Positions 1 through 10,000 of a stretch of 15,135 bases of DNA are shown piece by piece. Both the position numbers and the translations under genes were made by a program. Source of the stretch: Symbiodinium natans (Eukaryota > Sar > Dinophyceae > Suessiales > Symbiodiniaceae); contig CAJNDS010002330.1 of the NCBI GenBank assembly GCA_905221605.1, positions 214,441 through 229,575 of the forward strand. Reading direction: 5' to 3'. Below the pieces are notes generated by a model. It was not told the origin of the DNA. It saw nothing but the letters and a program-made list of their open reading frames with translations, and did no database searches. Positions within the stretch are counted from its first letter, which is position 1; each line of letters begins with the position of its first letter.

Positions 1-289
1 AAGAGACAGAGATAGCGTCTTTGCTCTTCTAAGGTCTGTAAAGTGCAGCAAGACTATTCTGGAACAGCAGAGCTTCCTTCTGCAAATGATCCAGGTGAGA
101 TAGTAGCAAGTCCTGGCACTTCTTGGTGATGGTTAAGAGTGTTTTGGTGCAAGGCTAAGTGGACTGAAACTGTGGGTGCGAACCGGACCGAGCTTCGCAT
201 ACCGTCCGACTGGTTCGGGCGGCAGCTTGCTCCGGTGACCTTGGGTTTATTTGATGAGGCGGGACACGCAGGTGCTTCTTGGAGGTTAA

Positions 290-718
290 ATAAAGCACCG
301 GAGCATTTTCAACAAGGCCCTGGAGCTCCTTCCCAACACGGAAGAGACTCTGCATCAACGCATCGGAAAGGCCATCAATTACCTCGAAGGCCGGCGTCGC
401 TTGTTTACGTGCTTGAGAAACGCCATATTTTGTCCTCGCTCCATCGTCGTGTTAGGTCGAAAGGAGCCGCGCGAGTTGTCTGATGTTGATCGCTTTGAGA
501 GGCTGACGGGCACAGTAGTTCGCGTAGACACCCTCAAGACTGGAAAGCTGGTGCACATGGAGTATAGTCTTGGGGGTCCTGCTCGCTTGATATCTTCCTT
601 CGTGAAGCCCGATGAAAACCATCCCGTGGGTGCATCGAGGCATTTCTGCGTAGGCTGGCGCTGGGACCATTACGATAAAGCGTGGTGTCCTACAGCCAAG
701 TACTTGAGCCAAGGCTAA
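290..718 (+). CDS. Open coding-like segment, unknown function (exon or gene fragment)
   Basis: The frame is open from just after a TAA at 287-289 to the TAG at 716-718, about 142 codons. It has no obvious ATG start, so an internal or terminal exon entered from an AG acceptor (for example AAAG before 296) is more likely than a complete gene. The translation has normal amino-acid composition: a helical start (NKALELLPNTEETLHQRIGK) and a beta-like middle (GTVVRVDTLKTGKLVHMEYS). I recognise no family. The minus strand is also open across most of this stretch, so strand choice is uncertain; the plus frame was preferred because its composition looks more protein-like. It would converge with the minus-strand gene that ends at 897. 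Confidence 0.3.
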   Translation: MKHRSIFNKALELLPNTEETLHQRIGKAINYLEGRRRLFTCLRNAIFCPRSIVVLGRKEPRELSDVDRFERLTGTVVRVDTLKTGKLVHMEYSLGGPARLISSFVKPDENHPVGASRHFCVGWRWDHYDKAWCPTAKYLSQG

Positions 719-896
719 GCCAAGCTGCTCAGGAAGTATGTTTTCCTCCAGACGAAGCTACACGGCCTCAGTTTCGCACAGCCCCAATGTAAAAGAAACA
801 GTGTAGATGCCAGTCTGAATTCACTGATATCTGATTCCAAAGTGCAAGCTTCTAAAGAGTCTTGCTGAAGACAAATAAGCGCTTTAGCAGTAACAG
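719..896. other. Short spacer between converging coding segments
   Basis: I see no open frame, repeat or RNA fold worth naming here. It would be the shared 3' flank of the plus segment ending at 718 and the minus gene ending at 897. No AATAAA-type signal was relied on, since dinoflagellate polyadenylation signals are not well defined. Confidence 0.3.
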
Positions 897-1059
897 TTAA
901 TGCGAGAGAAGAAGAGTCTGCTTGTTCAATGACTGTAGATCCACGAAGGCATTAGCAGCTGGACGCCGAGGTTCAGAGAACACTGCAGATGTGTACTTGC
1001 AATTTTCACTAGGTGTGAGAGGTGTGCGTGACAGATGCACACGCGAGGAACGCGCAGGC

Positions 1060-1099
<40 letters not shown>

Positions 1100-1859
1100 G
1101 TGTGTGTGTGTGTGCGTGTGTGTGTGTGTGTGCGCGCGTGTGCGTGTGCGTGTGCCCGTGTGTGCGTGTGTGTGATCATACCGCGCAGTTTCGGCTTGAG
1201 CTTGAAAGAACTTGAAAGCAACCTCTCCTTCCGCTGATCTTTCTCTTGCAGTTTCTTGGTCTCAAACATCATGTCTTCTCGCAACAGTTGTCTCTATTTA
1301 TCGCAGGCAGCTTCTGACTTTTTTTTCGCAAGCAGATTCTGAATGTCAGTCAAGGACTCGCTCTGTATGGCGTTGGGCAGCGTGAAAACCCCTTTGCGAT
1401 CGGAGACTAGCTTCTTGACGGCCGTTGCTTCTCCGTACTTGCTAGATTGATTTCCTGAAGAAGAAACTGAGGTGCGGCCGAGATGAGTCTGTGCGCGAGC
1501 ACAGCAACCGGCCCGAAAGCCTCCTCTGGCAGCCTTTCCGAAGAGCAGTGTTCTTTTTGTAGCGGCTAGAGAATAAGTCGTGCAAGAACCCGAGTCGTTT
1601 CAAGTGGGTAGAAGACGGTAGAAGGCTTCTGAGTTCTCGCGAGGCAGCTTGAAGAGTGTCTTGGAGACATTTGGTCGCAGCTCGGCCGCACAATTGACTG
1701 TATTACGATTCCGCAGTGCTGGATAGAACAACTATGGACAGGACAAAAGTAATGCACAGGTGTTCTTTACAAAGGTCACAAGCATGGATTCTACTTCGGA
1801 CTCCAAAGGCTTCGTGCACAAGCATGCTTTCGACAGGCGAACCGGACGCGAGGAAGAGC
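897..1859 (-). pseudogene. 3' end of a minus-strand multi-exon gene with one internal TAG; unknown function
   Basis: Four exon-like segments chain in consistent phase: 1859-1780, 1697-1617, 1454-1182 and 982-897 (minus strand). The introns are 82, 162 and 199 nt, all GT...AG. The acceptors are GTCAG|G, ACAG|T, TTCTTCTTCAG|G and CTGCAG|T. The product is charged and helical, with stretches such as LRPNVSKTLFKLPRENSEAF, TDIQNLLAKKKSEAACDK and [17 protein letters not shown], and ends in LLLSH before TAA at 899-897. An in-frame TAG at 1296-1294 sits inside the third segment, between CDK and RQLLRED, with good coding sequence on both sides. Either the copy is dead, the base is an assembly error, or the protein really ends there. 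No family is recognised. The model was built by eye; phase agreement is the main support. Confidence 0.45.
1062..1173. repeat. GT/CA dinucleotide microsatellite
   Basis: About 110 bp of almost pure GT on the plus strand, interrupted by GC steps that become frequent near its 3' end. On the minus strand it lies inside the last predicted intron (1181-983) of the split gene, so it need not be translated. Open frames across it in several phases are low-complexity artefacts. Confidence 0.95.
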
Positions 1860-2431
1860 CTGACAACGAAGGTGGAAACAGGCGGCGGCTGCCCGACGAC
1901 GCGTTTCAAGTCTTGGAAGCTTTCTTGTCGTTAGACATCGAACAAGCTCTCATCGTAACATTGACAAAAACTATTTTATGTACTTGCGCTCTCTGCGTCA
2001 AGCCACTAGGATCTTGCAGGCCAGTCTGTATCTACTTCCGGAGTGAAGGACGTCTTGAAGCAAGACCAATGCAACCTGACAGACATGAAGAGGCGTTCCG
2101 GACTTCACACCAGATGCTATTACAATGTTGAGTCGGTTGTATTCTTATCTTTGCGGAATCTTTGCGTAGCCCAGGCCTCAAGACGAAAGAAGACAAGCCC
2201 GTGCCCCCGACCTCCACTTTGCAAGCAGAGCTGCAGATAGCGGGCCGTAATTCGACTGCGACAAGTTTGGAGGCTTTTGGTCGTTGTCTGTTTACAGTAT
2301 AGTTATGGCGGCGGGGTCATGTGAAAAGCACAAAGAAGAAATGTTTAAAACTGAGCGTTCCGAAAAACAATTTAGTCAGCGAGGCTGCCTGTTGAGATAT
2401 CAAACGAGGTCAGCCGAGAGCCATGTCTAAC

Positions 2432-2506
2432 CTGCCAAAGACTTCCATGTTGGCTATGACGCGAATCTTGACTTGTTTTACGCTCGTGCAATCGTTCCCG
2501 AATCAC
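2432..2506 (-). CDS. Exon-like segment, minus strand, unknown function
   Basis: Minus-strand segment bounded by a CTCTGAG|G acceptor and a GGCAG|GTTAGA donor. Two frames stay open across it, one giving SVKQVKIRVIANMEVFG and another giving an Arg/His-rich peptide, so the reading phase cannot be fixed. It probably belongs to the same gene as the exons at 897-1859, but no phase-consistent join to them was found. Confidence 0.25.
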
Positions 2507-2524
2507 CTCAGAGTGTATGATACG

Positions 2525-2660
2525 TTAATAAGAACTGGGCAAGTGTTTTCGAGGCGAGAAAGTGAAAGTGGGCATGCATCCTCTTCGCTCATCCACTTCG
2601 ACCACAAAATGGGCAACGCTGGTTCCCTTGACCTTCGCCGCATCCATTCGACGGAAATGG
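2525..2660 (-). CDS. Exon-like segment, minus strand, unknown function
   Basis: One minus frame reads MDAAKVKGTSVAHFVVEVDE followed by RRGCMPTFTFSPRKHLPS. The composition (amphipathic beta followed by a basic tail) is protein-like. Borders are not clear: no single convincing acceptor or donor was chosen. It lies between two other minus-strand exon-like segments, which fits one gene read leftwards. No family recognised. Confidence 0.25.
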
Positions 2661-2966
2661 GTTCCCAACAAAGGGCTGGTGCTGTTTCCGGCAGCAGGCG
2701 GACGGTGTCGTAAGAGGGACAGGGGACAGCGCAGTGACAACGGCTCCGTGAAGAACCCTCCGTGGAAGCAGGCCAAGGGCGAGACGGATTTGGGATACTA
2801 TCGCAGGCGAGAGCACTTGCAGGGAAACAAGACAAAGAATCGAGGCTGTCGCAAGAAGAAGTCCGTCAGCAGTTGTGTTCCTGTGACGATGACGAAGAAT
2901 CTCGTCTGCAGAGTTGTACTCTAGACTCTAGTCAGATCAAGCTTTATTGTTGTGATCTAGAGCCAC

Positions 2967-3115
2967 CTGTCTAAATGCGCGTGTTCAGGAAAGACAGCGA
3001 GATCGAGAAGGCCGACACTAGCATCGAGACGCCGGATCATGTGAAAAGTGAGGGGCTGACAGAGTTTCTTGACTGATCTATCATGTTTCGTGGTGAAACT
3101 GTCGCGTGTCAGTTT
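2967..3115 (-). CDS. Exon-like segment, minus strand, unknown function
   Basis: Bounded on the minus strand by a CGCAG|AAACTG acceptor and a GACAG|GTGGCT donor, 149 nt, open in one frame. The translation includes KLCQPLTFHMIRRLDASVGL and then LDLAVFPEHAHLDR, which reads as ordinary globular protein. It could be an upstream exon of the minus gene that ends at 897. The exons between here and 1859 are not resolved. Confidence 0.35.
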
Positions 3116-3211
3116 CTGCGATGTCTGCACGCTGATCAAGGGCGTGGATCCCGGGAATTTACCTTGGAGGCGAGTGGATTCACAGCAACGGCCAGGGCTT
3201 GATGCTAGACA

Positions 3212-3448
3212 ATGACTGGAGTGTCTTGGATTAATGGCCTTGGGGACTTTTTTCAGCAAAGGATGAACGCAGCAAGCTCAGGCTCCTACTTCTTTCTTCC
3301 CATTTTTCGTCGGCTGGCCTCCGCGGATGTGCTAGAGGTCGAGCAGAAGAGCGGTGCAAATGAGAACGGTGGCTCACTCAGGAAAGCTGCTTTGTTTGAC
3401 TATCATATTCTTACCTTAGTCGAAATTAAAGTGATCTGTCGCGACTAA
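3212..3448 (+). other. Weakly coding-like open stretch
   Basis: A plus frame is open through this interval (for example LASADVLEVEQKSGANENGG), but the minus strand also has protein-like frames and there is no start codon context, domain or splice pattern to decide between them. It is recorded only so that the interval is not left blank. Confidence 0.15.
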
Positions 3449-3498
3449 GGGCAGCATCTCAACTTCGGTCTCAAGTACTCCTCGGAAGCCTGGAGTAG

Positions 3499-3977
3499 CT
3501 TGTCTGCGGGGTAAGTGAAGCGAGGCTGTCCCTGTCGCTTGAAATATCACGCCCAGGCGATATTTTCGTGGGCAAGCTCGTTCGGAAGATTCGAGAGCGG
3601 CAAGCCTCGGAAAAATTTCGCTGCAAGACGTGGCCGGAATGGACGCAGCAGCAAGGCATCGTCGTTACGCGAAAATCCAGAACGGCGACGAAGTGCAGCT
3701 CGGCAACGACGGATCGTGTTCGCGAGCCTCAGAAGCCTCGAGGCACCGTGGCAACCGATCCTGAGACAAGGACGGCCAAGCACTTCAAGGACTGTTGCTT
3801 GGTCGACTCCCTCAGAGCTATGGGCCATAAGGTGTCTTATCGTGGAGACGGACCATGGAAAATTTCGGACGGCATGCAGTGGCTGCAGCCTATGAGGACC
3901 TTCGTTATGATCACATTGCAAAGTCCAGCAATGAGCGCGTGCTTCTGTGTGACTGCAGTAATAGGATTACACATGAA
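3499..3977 (+). CDS. Putative upstream exon of the giant fusion gene
   Basis: The frame is open from after TAG 3496-3498 to TAA 4003-4005. If the transcript is cut at ATGAA|GTGTGA (donor at 3978) and rejoined at GCTTGAG|G (acceptor AG at 4046-4047), a 70-nt intron is removed. The reading then continues in frame into residue 13 of the large open frame, bypassing the TAA at 4007-4009 just before the ATG at 4010. The segment is basic (VGKLVRKIRERQASEKFRCK). Near its end it has KDCCLVDSLRAMGH, with cysteines at 3793 and 3796, about 110 residues ahead of NHFVAARR in the next exon. That Cys...His spacing recalls papain-fold proteases, but this is only a suggestion. The remaining uncertainty is whether the exon is real at all. 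Confidence 0.4.
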
Positions 3978-4009
3978 GTGTGATGTGGATGTCTTTGATG
4001 TGTAATTAA

Positions 4010-7000
4010 ATGAGGCATTACGCAACACGCTTTCTCTTGCGCTTGAGGAAGACCATTCGGCCATGCACCTTTCACGACGCGCTCGTCGCCCAGGGCGATT
4101 TCCTGTTGGCGTACAGCAATCACTTCGTGGCAGCCCGGCGCAGAGACGGTGAGAATCTCAAGGTGAACTGCGGGCGCCGCACGCATATGTGGAAAGATTT
4201 GCGAGTCAAGTCGCATTCTGGAACGCGCGCTCTTCATCAGGATCTCGACGGAAACATGCTTCTGGATCCGAGAATGCTTGATGCATGTTTTCGAGTGATG
4301 CATCGAGATGATGTTTGCGAAGAACAGAGTCTACCTGCAGAAAATGATTACTCGGGCGGAAAGATGGTGGAGGCCTGCGCGCAGCAGATCTTGGAGACCT
4401 GGGAGAGCTTGCAGCTCGAGCAAATGGAGCCCGTGGTTGTTCCTACTGCAGAGAACTTGGTCACGCTGAACAGGCGCGATGGTTACGCAGACTCGGACGA
4501 AGAGTCCGGTTTTTGGCACTCCTGGGAGGAACTATTCGGTTCGCAGGCGCCCTATTCTGAAGGCGGCTTTGACGACGATGAGGAGAATATCTTGCATTCG
4601 CCCGTACCTGTTGTCGTCCACAATTTCGATCAGATTGTGAATGATGACGACACGTTCATTGTCTGCGGCGTGCTTGAAGATCAATGGAACGCAAACAGCT
4701 TTGCAGGCAGCAGCCTCGATTATGCTGGAGGCTCGTCTGTCTTGGGCGAGGACGGTAGCATCCTTACGAGCAACTTGATGCCGCAGGACGTGTTGCTCAT
4801 TCTTCCTCAGACTTACTTTTCCTTTGAATTTCTGAGTACGTGGGCTGCATGTTCGCGGAGCTTTCGAGATCATGTCCGGCAACAGCTCAACTGGAAAGGG
4901 TTAGACATTCCTATCGATGTTCCGGAGTTCACGAACGACGAGGCACGGCTGAGACGCATGCGACGACTATGGAAACTAGCACGAAGCGTCATCATGACAC
5001 AGGCCCAGCTTGCTTTTCTGAATCTGCCTCTTCAGAAAGTTCTTATTCGGTGGGAAGTGGAAAGGATTCCCTTTTCCGGTGAGCGCTCTCGTGGCTACAT
5101 GTCCAGTCAAACCCTGCTTGGCGCAGCCAGGTTTCTTGCGGAAATTCCTGAAGAGATTCGAACGGTCATGATCGGGGTCAAGAGTCCTTTTGGAACGAGA
5201 AAGATTTTCTTGCACATCAGAGAGGCTTACACTGAGCGCATGTGCTTTTGCTTTTCTATGTCAGGCAGAATGGACAACCTTCCCACTGAAAAGTTTCCCG
5301 ACAACGTCCTGTTTTCTGAGTTGCGCAATGAAGTTACACTGATCTGGAATTCTCGAATGTTTGCCGTGCAGATCAACCAGCACATGTTTGGGCCGGTGCA
5401 AGTGCGAGAGGACTTGCCGAGCGGGCCATCGTCGCAAGCGATTCCTTTCATCTGGGCGAGCAATCCTAAGCGAAGTCCAAACTCGCCGAGGATTCAAATG
5501 CTGCCGTTGCTCACACCTGTTCTTCCAGACGCACGATGCCTCTGCATCCTATGTGGTCTAGAGAGTGGCTTGAATGAACAGCAATGGCGAGTTTGCGTGG
5601 ACTGCAACACGTGGGTTTGCAGAGAACACGCCCGAGCACTTCCGAACATGCAGTGCCCAGGGTGTCCCTTAGTTCTGGCCGATTATCTGGGCGGCGCTCT
5701 CCCGCCGCCTCAAATGCCTTGGGAAGTGGTCATGTCCTTGCCTCAGTACTTTTTCTCCTACTCCTACATGAAGAACCTTGCCGCCGCCTCGAAAGCGTGC
5801 AAGGCTGCGATTGTCTCGGGCGAGGCGTGGCGCAATAAGGTCGTCGAAGTGACGTGGCCCGAGTTCACCCAAACCATTTTGCTTCGTCGAGTGGAGCCTC
5901 TCTGGCGCCACGCCAGAATTGTGGTCTTCGACATCGCGCAGCTGGCCCAGGTCCTGGAAATGCCTGAGACAGCTCACGTGCACTTCAATGTGACATCTTA
6001 TCAAGGCTTTCTGCGCGGCGGCAGAGTAGTGCAAGGCTTCGAGTCCAACCAGCCTCTCATGGGCTGCGCCAATTTCGAACTCCATTTGCCTCCACGAGCC
6101 AACGGCATCTACCTCGGCGTGCAAGACCTGGACGGCAGGAAGAGATCTTACTGTCGTGTGGACAATCTCTTCACAGCAGACATCGCTTGGTCTTTCGGCG
6201 TCACAGGAAGCCGCGTCCAGCGACATCCTCGTGCCGACCAACATCATTTCTTGCCGGGCTATGCCAACCGCGTCTGCATGAAATGGAGCCAGAGGTCGTT
6301 CGCCGTCAACTTGAACGACGAAGTGGTGATTCGGGCAAGGCTTCGCGACGATGTCGGCGACTCTGCGCCGCCTTTGGCTAGGGTATTTGTGTCGGTTTTC
6401 TCGCCCCCGGGAGGCCATGGCGGCGCACAATTTCTTCGAGAAGTTGGTATGAGTCCTGCCTTCTCACCTGTGGTTCGCAACGCACACATCGAGTGCGGAG
6501 TTTGTGGACGCGCGTTCAGTTTGCTGTTTCCGAGGTGGAGTGTCTGTCCTTTGTGCAGCACATGGATCTGTTCAGCGCACGCGGGCCAGATGCCGTGGAG
6601 AAGGTGTCCACGCTGCGTTTTGCAGCTGCAAGACTACGTCGGAGGCAGCGACTACATTCGGTATGTTGACGCAGGCGGCTTTGTTGAAAACGGCGCCTTT
6701 CTGGAAGCGACGACCAAGTTCGAGCTCGTGATTTCGAGCATATACAGGCGCCATGCCGGTTTGTTCCAGCGTCTTCCTGAAGCCATCAAGCTCCTTCCGC
6801 ATCCGATGATGCGTGCGGCTATGACGAAGAGACTATGGGAGGAAACGCTGGGGAGGACACGAACAATTCTGGATTTCTTGGAAGAGACCAATCTGAACAT
6901 GAACGTTGTCTTTTATCGCTACCTGCACGCGCAAGCGTCAAAACTACCACAGTGTCAGCTCCAGGTGTTAGGACGATTACCTCATCCGGTGGACTTTCCC

Positions 7001-10000
7001 GATGAGAAGGACTGGTTCCGTTTGGCCTTCGAGTTTTCCTTGAGCCTGCACTTGCTCTTGGTGACTGGCACCATTGACGGGGCGACTTCCACGTCTTCCG
7101 GCGAAGCGAAAGAAGAAAACGTTCAATGCGAATGTCGCAGTGAAAAGCTGATAGAGGAGGAGGAGATCACGCGCGCACCTTGCTTGGTCGTCGGCTTAAC
7201 GGACAACTGGACTGCATTGTGTTCCAGTTCCAGTGCTAGAACCTGGCAAGACGTGCGGGGAGGTGCGTCCGAGCACAGAGCAAGTCACTCAGAGTGGTTT
7301 CTTTTGAGCTTGCGTCGCGCAGAAGCTCTTTCTCGGCAGCACGAGAGACGAAGCAGCCAAGAGCACGGCCTTCTACCTCTTGATGGTTTTTCTTTGTGGA
7401 ACAAATGCTACAGCCCGTACTGTTGTCCGTCGTACGGAACGCATACGTCCTCTATCCGCTTGCCGATGTTTTCATTCACGCACGAGCTGCCTCCCGTGTT
7501 GGAAGCCGCCCCGCTTGACTGGCAAAGCTTCAAGTGTCCGGAGATTTCATGCGGCCTCTTGTCTCGGGTACATCGGCATCTCAGGGATCAGCGGATAAGC
7601 TTCACTGCAGGCAATCACACGTACCATGTCGACGGAAAAAAAGTTTCGATCTCGGTCACGGGTCTCGTGCATTTCTTTGCGGAAGAGTTCGATGCTGATG
7701 CTGCTATCGCGTGCATGAAACGAAGTCAGAACTGGCCCAGAGAGGCATACGCCAAAGTCGTGGACGGAAAGCTGCAGCCCTTGCCGGACGCGGAGATTAA
7801 AGAACTCTGGCGCAAGAATTCAGTGGAGGCTTCTGCACGAGGAACTTGGATGCACTTGCAAATCGAAGTTTTCTTGAACGGAGGCTGCTCTGAGAATCCT
7901 GGAGTGGAGATTGATCTCTTTGCGAAGTTTCTTCAGCAGTTTCCCACGCGGCTCCTGGCCTTTCGTACAGAGTGGTGCATTTATGCAGAGAATGAAGATC
8001 TGGCTGGATGCGTCGATTTTGCTGCTCTGACTGAAGCAGGAGAAGTTGTCCTTTTTGACTGGAAGCGCACAAAGCTTCTGCGCGACAAGTACAACAATCC
8101 CTGGTCTTGCATGAAGAAGCCATTGTCTCATATTCCGGATTGTGCAGGTCAGCACTATCGACTGCAACTCAACGTTTACAAATACATTTTGCAGCAGTAC
8201 TACGAGATGAGAGTTGCTGGCATGTACGTCGTCTGTCTGCACCCAGACAATGCAGATCTGGGTCCCTTCATCGACGAGGTTCCGGACATGGCACCTGAGG
8301 TGCACGCTATGTTACAGAGTCGAGCACGAAGCACGGCGCCGCCTGCATGGCAGGATCTCAGCGGCGGAGCTGAGGCCGACAGCCAGACATCTTTTGGGCG
8401 CCAGATCGAGGACGAGTTGGAGATGCAAGTTGATGACGATAATGCCCGCCGTTCATTGGAAGAAGCCTTCGCTGCTGGGCTAGTCTTTGATGCTGCGCGC
8501 AGTGTCAGCCAAGGAAATCTTGTGCCTTCTGAAGAAGACATTTTTAGAGACGCCAAGAAACGACGTTGTATGCCTGGAGCGGAAACTACAATGGCGCGTT
8601 TGCAGGAGATTTTTCAGAACAGCGATGAGAGCTGTGCAGAATCTTTCCTGAGCATGCCGCCTGCGGTGCAGAGGATTCATGATCGCACGATCGTCCAACA
8701 GAAGAAGACATACCTTGCCCTGGTGTCGCAACGGCATCCGACCTGGCCGGAAACAGTTCAACATCTTGCAGCAGCGGCGCTTACATGTTACCGCACTCGT
8801 TTGAGCGACATGTTTGTTCGCGATTACGTGGCATTGCTTTGGGTGATGGAAGGAGATCGATTTCTTCGGGCGCACAACGGCACCTGCTACCTTTATCACG
8901 AGCACGGAGCATTCCAGGCCTTCGTGGGCATGCCTCCAGAATCGACGTTCTCCAGGGTGAAGCCTTTTCTGTTGCAGTTGGAAGGAATGTTCAGGTTGAT
9001 GAGTTCCCGAGTGGAGCGCTCGGACTATTGTCTGCTCGATGAGATCGCGCGCCTTTTTGACGAGCACAACAGCGCCTGCGAGTTCTTGAACCGTTGCCTC
9101 GATGAAGCCATCATGACAGCTGGAACACGTTCTACTTCTAGACGACAGATGAATCGGCTGGAGGCACCGGAGAGGGGCGTGGATGCACCGGCAGAGGCTC
9201 CTGCTGGCACACCTTCGTGGCCGTTGTTTACAGCGGACATGATTAGCCGTGTAGCTGCCCCTCTGCAGCGAGACTTGCTCGAGGAGCGAAAGCTTCTCCA
9301 GTACGTGGCTCAGTGGTGCGACACACCTACGCAGCGGAGACCTGGCGTTGCTTACACAGATTGCTGCGTTCTCTATGACGTTTCTCCGGAGCACAATGTC
9401 CAACTTGTCAATGCCAGTCCGGATTTGAACATCTATATTCGCGTCCCTCATCCTTTGCGTGCTCATGCTCTCGAGGACCCGGTGTTCCGGCAGGCCAAAG
9501 ACAGGCTGGAAAAGTTTCTGAGGGAGACCTTTTGGTGCAACGAGGACTTTTTGCGGGCCTGCATGAGTGCTCTTGCCCTTGCGAAGCGTGGCGAAAACGT
9601 GGACAGATGTTTTATTGGCGAGTCTCCTGGCGGAACTGGTCAATCTTTGTACAGCTGCCACATCGCCGCAGTCTATGCCCGAAACCATGCCTTCATTGAC
9701 ACTGCCGTATTTCTGAACGAGGACGAGCTCAGGAAGCAATTGGAGGGTTTTGCTCATTGCTTTATCCTTACGGCGCAAGAGGCACCGGAGTCCAACCGTG
9801 CATTTCTGCAGGACGTCTTCAAAAAGGTTTGCTCCGCTGACGACTTGGCTGCACGCCGGCCATACGGCTTCGTTACTCGCATGATGCGATGCATTGGCTG
9901 GAAGCGGTACGAGACGAACGTCATGCTGCAGTTCCGCAACGTCCAGGAAAGAAATTTCAACTCCATGTTTAGAAGATGCCTGGTGTGGGAGCCCAAACCG

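Noticed and set aside
922-1284. Open frames with Cys/Val or His/Thr repeats across the GT tract
   Set aside because: A pure dinucleotide repeat has no stop codon in any phase, so these frames carry no evidence of coding.
5669-6430. 253-codon minus-strand open frame
   Set aside because: It lies wholly inside the giant plus-strand gene, mirrors its codons, and lacks any recognisable motif; the plus frame has duplicated domains here.
8480-9778. 432-codon minus-strand open frame opposite the helicase region
   Set aside because: Antisense shadow: the plus strand carries conserved helicase motifs over the same bases, and the minus peptide is rich in Arg/Ser/Leu without domain features.
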